From Clostridia bacterium (GTDB taxonomy: Bacteria; Bacillota_A; Clostridia; Christensenellales; Aristaeellaceae): a stretch of 52,013 nucleotides of DNA. Shown piece by piece: positions 27,760-36,434 of this stretch. Both the position numbers and the translations under genes were made by a program. The DNA lies in the NCBI GenBank assembly GCA_017509065.1, contig JAFWQM010000028.1, positions 1-52,013 of the forward strand, in the 5' to 3' direction. Numbering within the stretch: position 1 is the first letter of the stretch; the number at the start of each line of letters is the position of its first letter. Below the pieces are notes generated by a model. The model had not been told where the DNA came from. It saw only the letters and a list, made by a program, of their open reading frames with translations, and did not search any database.

Positions 27760-28911
27760 ATGCGTAAGCTGCTCATGGTTCGCTACGGCGAAATCTATTT
27801 AAAGGGTCTGAACCGGCCTTTCTTTCTCAAAGCGCTGGTGCAGCGGGTGAAAGAGACCGCCCGGCCCTTTGGAGGCAAGGTATGGCTCCACGACGCGCGC
27901 GTGTTCATCAGCGACGCGGAGGACATGGAGGGCTGTATGCGCCGGGTGGCGAAGGTGTTCGGCGTCCACTCCATCGCGCCTGCCGTGGAAATGGAGAAGG
28001 ACAACTTCGAGGGCATCTGCGAGCAGGCCAATGAACTCATGAAGGGCCTGTCCGGCACCTTCAAGGTGGAGGCCCGCCGGGCGGACAAGCATTACTTCCT
28101 CACCTCTCCACAGATCAACATGCAGGTGGGCGAATATGTGCTCATGCGCAACGAAGACCATTTGAAGGTGGACGTGCGCAAGCCCGAGCACGTCCTGTCC
28201 ATCGAGATTCGCGACCAGGCGTATCTGTATTGCTCCGTGTATCCCGCCGTGGGCGGTATGCCCGTGGGCACCGGCGGCAAGGCGGCGCTGCTGCTCTCCG
28301 GCGGCATCGATAGTCCGGTGGCGGGCTACATGATCGCCAAGCGCGGTGTGCAGCTGGTGGCGGTGCACTATCATTCCTTCCCGTATACCAGCGAATTCGC
28401 CAGGCAGAAGGTGCTGGATTTAGCGAAAATCCTCTCCGAATACTGCTGCGGGCTGAAGGTCTACGTGGTGCCCTTCACGGACATTCAGATGCAGATTCAC
28501 GAAAAATGCCCGGAGGATTACACCACCCTCATCATGCGGCGCTATATGATGCGCATTGCTGAGCGCATTGCCCAAAAGGAAGAAGCCATGGCGCTGATCA
28601 CCGGCGAATCCATCGGCCAGGTCGCCAGCCAGACCATGGAGGCGCTGATCACCACCAACGAAGTGGTGAGAACCATGCCCGTGTACCGGCCGCTCATCGG
28701 CTTTGACAAGATCGACATCATGGAATATGCCCGGAAGATCGGCACCTATGAAACCTCCATCCTGCCCTATGAGGACTGCTGCACGGTCTTTACCCCCCGC
28801 CATCCCGCCACCAAGCCCAAGGAAGCCCTGATTCAGAAGGGTGAAAACGCCCTTGATCAGGAGGCTTTGATTCAGGCCGCTATCGACAATACGGAGATCG
28901 TGGAATTGTAA
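27760..28911 (+). CDS. thiI: tRNA 4-thiouridine synthase ThiI
   Basis: ThiI adenylates U8 of tRNA and inserts sulfur to make 4-thiouridine. The 383-residue protein has an N-terminal ferredoxin-like and THUMP region (about 1-165), then the PP-loop LLSGGIDSPVAGYMIAKRG near residue 178, and the AANH core with ITGESIGQVASQT near 284. It lacks the C-terminal rhodanese domain, so it should take sulfur directly from the neighbouring desulfurase, as in Bacillus. Confidence 0.95.
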   Translation: MRKLLMVRYGEIYLKGLNRPFFLKALVQRVKETARPFGGKVWLHDARVFISDAEDMEGCMRRVAKVFGVHSIAPAVEMEKDNFEGICEQANELMKGLSGTFKVEARRADKHYFLTSPQINMQVGEYVLMRNEDHLKVDVRKPEHVLSIEIRDQAYLYCSVYPAVGGMPVGTGGKAALLLSGGIDSPVAGYMIAKRGVQLVAVHYHSFPYTSEFARQKVLDLAKILSEYCCGLKVYVVPFTDIQMQIHEKCPEDYTTLIMRRYMMRIAERIAQKEEAMALITGESIGQVASQTMEALITTNEVVRTMPVYRPLIGFDKIDIMEYARKIGTYETSILPYEDCCTVFTPRHPATKPKEALIQKGENALDQEALIQAAIDNTEIVEL

Positions 28912-28917
28912 TGCTTT

Positions 28918-28948
28918 GAAGGAAGCTGTTGAAAAGATGGCTTCCTTC
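28918..28948 (+). other. Stem-loop after thiI
   Basis: GAAGGAAGC at 28918-28926 pairs with GCTTCCTTC at 28940-28948 around a 13-base loop, directly after the thiI stop. The following bases are A/T-rich but not a T tract, so it is at best a weak terminator. Confidence 0.45.
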
Positions 28949-29010
28949 ACTATTTATATTGCTAACAAGTTTGCTTTCAAGGATGAATTTCAAATCCAAA
29001 GAGTAGATTA

Positions 29011-29062
29011 CGCTGGGGCTGTTCGCCCCAGACCCCAACCAGGGCGGTGACCGCCCTGGACC
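29011..29062 (+). repeat. Twin-hairpin repeat module (copy 1)
   Basis: Two hairpins, CTGGGGC/GCCCCAG (29013-29019, 29025-29031) and CCAGGGCGG/CCGCCCTGG (29039-29047, 29051-29059), are separated by ACCCCAA and followed by ACCCGCAA. The same module with compensated stem changes occurs inverted at 46205-46280. The 658-base gap from thiI to the RDD gene is made up largely of such structures and holds no credible gene. Confidence 0.7.
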
Positions 29063-29140
29063 CGCAACTGGCGATATTACGTTTTCGGGATAAGCAGACA
29101 TGCTCCGCCTGCCGCGCTGGGGATACGAAAAGTTTGAGGG

Positions 29141-29263
29141 CTTCTGGCCCAAGAAAGCCGGGAAAATCCCGAGGGGAAAGTTCACTTTCCCCTCGGGATT
29201 TTCCCAGGCTTTCCCCGGATGCAAAGCATCCGGGTTGGCGGCTTTCAGCCGCCGGGCCAGAAG
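29141..29263. repeat. Cloverleaf repeat element (copy 1)
   Basis: A 123-base element closed by 10-bp terminal arms CTTCTGGCCC (29141-29150) and GGGCCAGAAG (29254-29263). It contains three stems packed with at most two unpaired bases between them: a 28-bp stem with one bulge and a TTCA loop (29153-29213), a 9-bp stem (29214-29234) and a 7-bp stem (29237-29253). Copy 2 lies at 46021-46141. A transposon-derived (MITE-like) or structured RNA element are both possible. Confidence 0.75.
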
Positions 29264-29355
29264 CACCACAGTACCAAGCCAAACTTTCGCGTTTCTCCAA
29301 ACATCAGCGGGAAGCAAGCAGAAGTTACAAATCAAGCAATATCCGCTATTGAGGT

Positions 29356-29407
29356 CCAGGAGATGAAATCTCCTGGTGCAGGTGCACGAGGGCCGCACAG
29401 GCCCTCG
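29356..29407 (+). repeat. Hairpin pair downstream of the cloverleaf
   Basis: CCAGGAGAT/ATCTCCTGG (29356-29364, 29368-29376) and CGAGGGCC/GGCCCTCG (29387-29394, 29400-29407) follow one another. The second lies just before a T-rich stretch (29408-29425) and could terminate thiI transcription. The first corresponds in position to a hairpin after copy 2 of the cloverleaf. Confidence 0.5.
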
Positions 29408-29439
29408 CTTCGTCTTTGTTTTTTTATTCTTCACAACAT

Positions 29440-29453
29440 GACTGTTAACAGTC
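29440..29453. promoter_or_regulatory. 14-bp perfect palindrome upstream of the RDD gene
   Basis: GACTGTTAACAGTC is an exact palindrome located about 50 bases before a TATAAT element. Its symmetry suits a dimeric regulator, but no regulator gene is adjacent and chance is possible. Confidence 0.3.
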
Positions 29454-29501
29454 TAATTCTAAAAATTTTGTTACAATATAGATTTTTTGCGTGATTTTTT
29501 G

Positions 29502-29507
29502 TATAAT
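29502..29507 (+). promoter_or_regulatory. TATAAT -10 element before the RDD gene
   Basis: A consensus -10 in an AT-rich region. The matching -35 position (29479-29484, TAGATT) is weak. It would start a transcript about 55 bases before the RDD start codon. Confidence 0.4.
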
Positions 29508-29569
29508 AAAATCAAGTAAGCTATACACAGAATTTGTTCCCGGAGATGCGGGGAGGGGGAGACGCGCCC

Positions 29570-30331
29570 ATGGTGTATGATTTGCAGAAGGCCAGCATGT
29601 GGAAGCGTATCTCCGCCTTTTTGTTTGACGGTATTTTGCTCAGCGTGATCACCGTGCTGATTGCCTGGGGCCTGTCCGCGCTGCTGGGTTACGACGGATA
29701 CAACCAAATTGTAAACGACAGCTATGAAAAATACAGCCAGGAATTCCAGGTCGATCTGCGCATGACCCTGACCGAATACGAAGCCCTGAGCCCCGAGGAA
29801 ACACAGCGCGTGGATGACGCCTTTGCCGCCCTGAACGCCGACGCAAAAGCCCTGCGCGCGCACCAGATGATGCTGCAGCTGTCCGTGCTGATCGTTTCCC
29901 TGGGCTTCTTTTTTGCCTATGTCGTGTGGGAGTTTTTCATTCCCCTGAAACTGGGCGACGGGCAGACGGCAGGCAAAAAAATCTTTGGCCTGGGTCTGAT
30001 GAAAACGGACGGAACAAGGGTCCACGGTCCGACGCTGTTCATCCGGGCGATCTTGGGCAAGTACACCATCGAAACCATGATTCCCGTGCTGATTCTCCTG
30101 ATGATCTACTGGGGCACCATCGGCGTGGTGGGGCCCGTGGTGATCCTGCTGATCCTGGTGACGGAAATCATTGTCATGGTCGCCACGCGCACCAATTCCC
30201 TCATTCACGACCTGCTGGCGAACACCGTCGCCATCGACGAGGCCAGCCAGAAAATCTTTGAAACCCCCGAGGAACTCGCCGCGTTCAAAGCGGAAATCGC
30301 CGCGGAAGAGGCGAAAAGGGAGAAGTATTGA
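29570..30331 (+). CDS. RDD family membrane protein
   Basis: A 253-residue protein of the RDD family, integral membrane proteins of uncertain, possibly transport, function. WKRISAFLFDGILL at residues 10-23 holds the family's Arg...Asp pattern, and GQTAGKKIFGLGLMKTDG near 133 matches the second signature. A cytoplasmic, mostly helical insertion (about 47-100) separates the first two helices. The ATG at 29570 follows GGGGAGGGGGAG; the frame is open 12 codons upstream. Confidence 0.8.
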   Translation: MVYDLQKASMWKRISAFLFDGILLSVITVLIAWGLSALLGYDGYNQIVNDSYEKYSQEFQVDLRMTLTEYEALSPEETQRVDDAFAALNADAKALRAHQMMLQLSVLIVSLGFFFAYVVWEFFIPLKLGDGQTAGKKIFGLGLMKTDGTRVHGPTLFIRAILGKYTIETMIPVLILLMIYWGTIGVVGPVVILLILVTEIIVMVATRTNSLIHDLLANTVAIDEASQKIFETPEELAAFKAEIAAEEAKREKY

Positions 30332-30332
30332 C

Positions 30333-30445
30333 GAGAGTACAGAGTTCAGAGTACAGAGAACAGATGATTTAGTCATAACAGCCTCGAATTACGAATTGTA
30401 AAAACATATCAATCTGTACTCTGCACTTTGTACTCTGAAATCTGT
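30333..30445. repeat. Imperfect inverted repeat of GAGTACAGAG units
   Basis: The left arm (about 30333-30362) repeats AGAGTACAGAG/TTCAGAGTACA and the right arm (about 30414-30445) carries the complement CTGTACTCTGC/TTGTACTCTGA, with roughly 50 bases between. A single related unit occurs at 33611-33627. It lies directly before the ABC operon; I see no clear promoter in the gap. Confidence 0.5.
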
Positions 30446-30516
30446 TTCTTTACGCGGCCTTGGCGTTTGGCGCGCGTTTACGAATAACCCATCTGCAAAG
30501 GAGGAAGGGATACCGT

Positions 30517-31620
<1,104 letters not shown>

Positions 31621-31621
31621 T

Positions 31622-32566
31622 ATGGTAGAAAGCAAACAGCAATGGAAAGCCTGGCTGTACCTGGCTCCCGCCATCGCGCTGCTGCTGGTGTTCACCGTGT
31701 GGCCCATCATCAACACGGTGGCCATGGCGTTCATGGAGGATTACAGCGGCCTGGCGAACATCGGCGGCGAAGCGTCGTTCAAATTCGGTGTGGGCAATTT
31801 TGTGAAGGTGGCGCAGAACTCTGAATTCCAGCAGGCGCTGACCAACACCATCCTGCTGTGTCTGATCACCGTGCCTGTGTCCACCATCCTGGCCCTGCTC
31901 ATCGCCGTGGCGCTGAACGCCATCAAGCCCCTGCAAAAAGCGCTGCAGACCATTTTCTTCCTGCCCTACGTGACCAACTCCATCGCCATCGGCATGGTGT
32001 TCGCCGCCATGTTCAACGTGATCGGCAGCGTGGGCACCCGACGCCCGCTCATCAGCAGCTACGGCATCGTGAACGATATCATCCGCTTCTTCGGCGGCAC
32101 CTGGGTCAACTGGATCAATTCCGGCTCGGACTACTGGGCCAACATGTTCGTGCTGATCGTGTACATCGTCTGGAACGCACTGCCCTTTAAGATTCTCATT
32201 CTCCTCGGCGGCTTGACCAGCATCAACAAGCAGTATTACGAAGCCGCGAAGGTTGACTCAACCCCCCGCTGGCGCGTGCTGACCAAGATCACCGTGCCGC
32301 TGCTGTCGCCCATGCTCGCCTATGTGGTCATTACCGGTTTCATCGCGGGATTCAAGGAATACACCAGCATCGTGGGTATCTTCGGCGAATCCATGGGCCC
32401 GGTGCACGACGCGCACCGTCTGAACACTATGGTCGGGCTGATCTACGACTCCCTGGCCAGCAACAACCAGGGCCGGGCCAGCGCCGCCGCGCTGATCCTG
32501 TTCGGCATCATTCTTGTGGTCACCCTCATCAACCTGTGGGTGAGCAAGAAGCGCGTGCACTATTGA
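31622..32566 (+). CDS. Carbohydrate-type ABC transporter permease (MalF/UgpA-like)
   Basis: A 314-residue permease with about six helices starting one base after the ATPase stop. The EAA coupling loop YYEAAKVDSTPRWRVLTKIT lies around residues 205-224. It pairs with the downstream MalG-like permease. CUT1 systems carry oligosaccharides and glycerol phosphates; the substrate here is unknown. Confidence 0.88.
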   Translation: MVESKQQWKAWLYLAPAIALLLVFTVWPIINTVAMAFMEDYSGLANIGGEASFKFGVGNFVKVAQNSEFQQALTNTILLCLITVPVSTILALLIAVALNAIKPLQKALQTIFFLPYVTNSIAIGMVFAAMFNVIGSVGTRRPLISSYGIVNDIIRFFGGTWVNWINSGSDYWANMFVLIVYIVWNALPFKILILLGGLTSINKQYYEAAKVDSTPRWRVLTKITVPLLSPMLAYVVITGFIAGFKEYTSIVGIFGESMGPVHDAHRLNTMVGLIYDSLASNNQGRASAAALILFGIILVVTLINLWVSKKRVHY

Positions 32567-32582
32567 GGAAGGAGGGTTCGGT

Positions 32583-33476
32583 ATGTCACAGAATACCATG
32601 CAGGTGATGCATGCCCGGGATATGCAGAAAACCTCCGGCAGGCAGAAGATCACGAAAGTCCTGTCCCAGGCGGGTGTGTATCTGTTTCTGCTGATCATGG
32701 CGGCGATCGTGCTGTTCCCGTTTTACTGGATGATCATATCCTCGCTCAAGTCCCTGGCGGAATACCGCCTGAGCCCGCCCACCTTCTGGCCCGCCCAGGT
32801 ACTGATCTCCAACTACGCCGACGCCTTTACCACGGCCAGCCTGGGCGTGCTGTTTAAAAACACCATGATCGTGGGCATTGTGAGCACGTTGCTGTCCCTG
32901 GTCATCACCATCTTCACGGCCTTTGCCTTTGCCCGGCTTGAATTCAAGGGCAAGGAGCTGCTCTTCGCCGCCCTGTTGGCGACCATGATGATCCCCGGCG
33001 AGCTGTTCACCATCACCAACTTCGCCACCGTCACCAACCTGGGTTGGCGCAACACCTACACCGTGCTGATCGTTCCTTTCCTGGTGAGCGTGTTCTACAT
33101 CTATCTTTTGCGGCAGAACTTCCTGCAGATTCCCAATGAACTGTATCTCGCCGCGAAGGTGGACGGCACCAGCGATTTGAAGTATCTCTGGAAGGTCATG
33201 GTGCCCCTCAGTCTGCCCACGCTGATTTCCATCACCATCCTCAAAATGATGGGCGCGTGGAACAGCTACATCTGGCCCCGCCTGGTCGCTAACGACGAAG
33301 CCCACCGCCTGATCACCAACGGCTTGCGCAACGCCTTCACCGACACTACCGGTGACGTGAACTATCCCGTTCAGATGGCCGCCGTGGCCCTGGTCAGTGC
33401 TCCGCTGTTCCTGGTGTTCGTGTTCCTGCGCAAGTACATCATGAGCGGCGTCAGCCGGAGCGGCATTAAGGGGTAA
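32583..33476 (+). CDS. Carbohydrate-type ABC transporter permease (MalG/UgpE-like)
   Basis: A 297-residue permease with about six helices after a 35-residue cytoplasmic N terminus. The EAA loop LYLAAKVDGTSDLKYLWKVM is near residues 187-206. It follows the first permease by 16 bases, with GAAGGAGG before the ATG. It precedes a 229-base gap before the binding-protein gene. Confidence 0.88.
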   Translation: MSQNTMQVMHARDMQKTSGRQKITKVLSQAGVYLFLLIMAAIVLFPFYWMIISSLKSLAEYRLSPPTFWPAQVLISNYADAFTTASLGVLFKNTMIVGIVSTLLSLVITIFTAFAFARLEFKGKELLFAALLATMMIPGELFTITNFATVTNLGWRNTYTVLIVPFLVSVFYIYLLRQNFLQIPNELYLAAKVDGTSDLKYLWKVMVPLSLPTLISITILKMMGAWNSYIWPRLVANDEAHRLITNGLRNAFTDTTGDVNYPVQMAAVALVSAPLFLVFVFLRKYIMSGVSRSGIKG

Positions 33477-33478
33477 CT

Positions 33479-33582
33479 CCAAAAGGCTTCCCCTTGAGGG
33501 CAATGCCGTCAACTTAGCAGGATATTTATAGGAAGAAGGGAAGTCTTCCCAAAAGGCTTCCCCTCAAGGGGAAGGCTTTTGG
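33479..33582. repeat. CCAAAAGGCTTCCCCT hairpin repeat between permease and binding-protein genes
   Basis: A half copy at 33479-33500 is followed by a full hairpin at 33549-33582 (15-base arms with one mismatch, loop TCAA). Similar TTCCCCTTGAGGGGAA repeats are, to my memory, common in gut Clostridia. Whether it terminates or stabilises the upstream mRNA is unclear, since there is no T tract. Confidence 0.55.
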
Positions 33583-33640
33583 CTGGTTCCCCTTGCTGAG
33601 TGTATATTATCTGCACTCTGTACTCTCGTTTCTACTCGCT

Positions 33641-33665
33641 GTAATAAGGTTGTTTAACCTATTAC
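33641..33665 (+). promoter_or_regulatory. Inverted repeat 40 bases before the binding-protein gene
   Basis: GTAATAAGGTT and AACCTATTAC pair with one bulged A around a GTTT loop. It sits where an operator or mRNA-stabilising stem would be expected for an abundant binding protein, but no matching regulator is in the window. Confidence 0.35.
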
Positions 33666-33705
33666 ATACATTCACCCACACAAAAAGGAAGGAAGGAAAA
33701 ACAAG

Positions 33706-35088
33706 ATGAAGAAAAACGTCTCCCTGCTCCTGCTTCTGGTCATGCTGCTGAGCGTGTGCAGCTTCACGTCCGCCGAAGCCGCTCCCGCCTATGACGGCAG
33801 CGAAGTGACCATCACCTTCTACCACACCATGGGTTCCAACCTGACCACGGTGCTGGACGCCTACATCGAGGAATTCAACAAGCTCTATCCCAACATCCAC
33901 GTGCAGTATACCTCCGTTGGCAGCTATGACGACGTGCGCGACCAGGTGTCCACCGAAATCACCGTGGGTACCCAGCCGAACATCGCCTACTGCTATCCCG
34001 ACCACGTAGCGCTGTACAACCTGGCCAAGGCCGTGCAGACCCTGGACAAATACATCGACAGCGACGCCGAAATCACCCGCGCTGACGGCACCACCGAGAT
34101 CCTGGGTCTGACCGCCGAGCAGAAAGCCGACTTCATCGAAGGCTACTACAACGAAGGTATGGAATACGGCGACGGCAAGATGTACACCATGCCGCTGTCC
34201 AAATCCACCGAAGTACTGTACTACAACAAGACCTTCTTCGAGGCCAACGGCATCCAGGTGCCCACCACCTGGGACGAGCTGGAGCAGGTCTGCGCCAAGA
34301 TCGTGGAGATCGATCCCATGAGCATCCCGCTGGGCTATGACAGCGAGGGCAACTGGTTCATCACCATGACCGAACAGCTGAATACCCCCTACACCAGCGC
34401 CACAGAACCTCACTTCCTGTTCAACACCCCCGAAAACCAGGCGTTCGTCAAGCAGTTCCGCGAGTGGTACCAGGAAGGCTACCTGACCACTCAGAAGCTG
34501 TACGGCGCTTATACCTCCGGCCTGTTCACCTCCACCGGCGACATCAGGAGCTATATGAGCATCGGCTCCTCCGCCGGCGCCACCTACCAGCGTCCCGCCA
34601 AGGGCGACGATGGCAATTATCCTTTTGAAGTGGGCATCGCCACCATTCCCCAGGCCGATCCCGACAACCGCAAGGTCATCTCCCAGGGGCCCTCGCTGGT
34701 GATCTTCAAGAAGGCCAACGAGCAGGAAGTGATCGCCTCCTGGCTGTTCGTCAAGTTCCTGACCACCAACGTGGAATTCCAGGCGGAATTCTCCATGGCC
34801 TCCGGCTATGTGCCTGTCATCAAGTCCGTCACCGACAATGAAGTGTACGCAGACTTCCTGGCCAAGGCTGACGGCGGCGACTACGTGTCCGCCCTTTCCG
34901 CCAAGGTCTGCTTGGAGCAGCAGGACGCCTACTACACCTCTCCCGCCTTCAACGGCTCTTCCACCGCCCGCGACGAAGTGGCCGCGCTGCTGCCCGCCTG
35001 CCTGACCGTACCCGACAGCGCCGACGTGGACGCGGAAATCAACAAGCTGTTTGAAAACGCCATCGAAAAGTGCAACTACAGCCTGTAA
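33706..35088 (+). CDS. ABC transporter extracellular substrate-binding protein
   Basis: A 460-residue family-1 extracellular solute-binding protein of the UgpB/MalE type. It has a signal peptide with cleavage near residue 24 (TSAEA) and no lipobox cysteine at that point. The mature protein begins EVTITFYHTMGS and retains the LDAYIEEFNKLYPNIHV pattern of the family. The absence of a lipid anchor is unusual for a Gram-positive binding protein. The SNase-like gene begins 20 bases later. Confidence 0.88.
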   Translation: MKKNVSLLLLLVMLLSVCSFTSAEAAPAYDGSEVTITFYHTMGSNLTTVLDAYIEEFNKLYPNIHVQYTSVGSYDDVRDQVSTEITVGTQPNIAYCYPDHVALYNLAKAVQTLDKYIDSDAEITRADGTTEILGLTAEQKADFIEGYYNEGMEYGDGKMYTMPLSKSTEVLYYNKTFFEANGIQVPTTWDELEQVCAKIVEIDPMSIPLGYDSEGNWFITMTEQLNTPYTSATEPHFLFNTPENQAFVKQFREWYQEGYLTTQKLYGAYTSGLFTSTGDIRSYMSIGSSAGATYQRPAKGDDGNYPFEVGIATIPQADPDNRKVISQGPSLVIFKKANEQEVIASWLFVKFLTTNVEFQAEFSMASGYVPVIKSVTDNEVYADFLAKADGGDYVSALSAKVCLEQQDAYYTSPAFNGSSTARDEVAALLPACLTVPDSADVDAEINKLFENAIEKCNYSL

Positions 35089-35108
35089 AAATCTGAAAGG
35101 GGGGCACC

Positions 35109-36413
35109 ATGATGCTCTGCAGCAAGCGAACCATGGCCCTCCTGGCCTGTGCCGTTCTGCTGGCGGTTTCCCTCTGCGCGTCCGCTTCAGGGGAAACGGC
35201 AGCCTGCGTTGACTGGGCCGGTTCCGTGCATCTGGACATGCAGGCTGAAATCGCCCGGCAGGAGGTCACGGTCAAAACCTACGTGGACGGCGACACCACC
35301 CATTTCTTCGTGCCGGAAACCGTGGAAGCGGACGGCGTGCTGGAGGCCCGCTACCTCGCCGTCAACACGCCCGAGTCCACCGGCAAGATTGAGGAATGGG
35401 GCAAGGCGGCGTCCAGATTCACTCGGGAAAAGCTGGAAAACGCGGAAGCCATCCTGATTGAATCGGACAGCGAAAAATGGAATCTGGACAGCACCTCCGC
35501 CCGGCACCTGGTGTGGGTGTGGTACCGTCCCGCCGGTGAAACGGAATATCGCAACCTGAACATTGAGCTGTTGCAGGAGGGCCTGGCCCTGCCCAACAAC
35601 GCGGGCGGAAACCGCTACGGCGAAGCCTGTCTGGCAGCCGTCGCCCAGGCCCGGGCCAACAAGCTGCGCATCTATTCCGGCGAAAAGGACCCCGACTTCT
35701 TCTACGGCGACGCCATCGAGCTGACCATCAGGGAATTGCGCCTTCACCCCGAAGAGTACGAAGGGAAAAAGGTGGCGTTCAGCGGCGTCGTTACGGTGAA
35801 CCACAATAACGCCGTGTTCATCGAGGATTTCGACGACGAAACGGGCCTGTACTTCGGCATCACCGCCTACTATGGCTTCAACCTCAGCGGCGGCGGCCTG
35901 GAAGTGCTCCACGTTGGAAACGAAGTTCGCATCGTTGGTACCATGCAGTACTACGAAGCGGGCCATGCCTGGCAGGTGTCCGGCCTCAACTACCGCATGA
36001 TGAAGCCCAAGGACCCCGGCAACATCCAGAAACTCAGCGACGGCCATTCGCCTGCCTGGACGGAAATCACCGCGGAGCAGTTTTTCAGCACTGTGACCAT
36101 CGAAACGGAATCCGGTCCGGAAACCTACGATTTCGCCTATCTGGCGCAGGGAACCTCCGTGCAGGTCAGGGGAGTTTATGCCGCTCTGTCGGAAGAAGAT
36201 ACTTCTGGCAACACATGCCGCCTGATTTCCCTTGATCTCAATGAGGGCGGCCTGTATGACGTGCTATGGATCTGGATAAACACTGACCTCTTGCGTTCCC
36301 TCGATCTCAGAGAGGGCAGCGTGTATGACGTGCGCGGTATCGTAGGCTGCGATGCACAAAACGACTACCGTATATGTGTATACACAAAGGATGGTATCAC
36401 CATCCAGGAATGA
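35109..36413 (+). CDS. Secreted staphylococcal-nuclease-like protein with OB-like C-terminal region
   Basis: A 434-residue exported protein (signal peptide to about residue 29). Residues 50-195 form a thermonuclease-like domain: VKTYVDGDTTHF (metal-binding strand), ARYLAVNTPES with Arg and Glu equivalent to Arg35 and Glu43 of staphylococcal nuclease, and ARHLVWVWY where the second catalytic Arg is expected. A beta-rich, OB-like region (about 215-310, VAFSGVVTVNHNNAVFIED) and a second similar region (about 335-434) follow. It is spaced 20 bases after the binding protein and 21 before the next gene, so it is part of the transporter operon. Enzyme activity is inferred only. Confidence 0.72.
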   Translation: MMLCSKRTMALLACAVLLAVSLCASASGETAACVDWAGSVHLDMQAEIARQEVTVKTYVDGDTTHFFVPETVEADGVLEARYLAVNTPESTGKIEEWGKAASRFTREKLENAEAILIESDSEKWNLDSTSARHLVWVWYRPAGETEYRNLNIELLQEGLALPNNAGGNRYGEACLAAVAQARANKLRIYSGEKDPDFFYGDAIELTIRELRLHPEEYEGKKVAFSGVVTVNHNNAVFIEDFDDETGLYFGITAYYGFNLSGGGLEVLHVGNEVRIVGTMQYYEAGHAWQVSGLNYRMMKPKDPGNIQKLSDGHSPAWTEITAEQFFSTVTIETESGPETYDFAYLAQGTSVQVRGVYAALSEEDTSGNTCRLISLDLNEGGLYDVLWIWINTDLLRSLDLREGSVYDVRGIVGCDAQNDYRICVYTKDGITIQE

Positions 36414-36434
36414 TCATTAAAGGAGATTGCAATC

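Noticed and set aside
29141..29263. tRNA or tRNA-like gene suggested by the cloverleaf shape
   Set aside because: The stem lengths (10, 28, 9, 7 bp) do not fit a tRNA, and there is no T-loop GTTCRA box, anticodon arm or CCA.
29047..29494. Three overlapping short frames on the + strand after thiI (88-101 codons)
   Set aside because: They run through the cloverleaf and hairpins, have no ribosome sites and translate repeat sequence.
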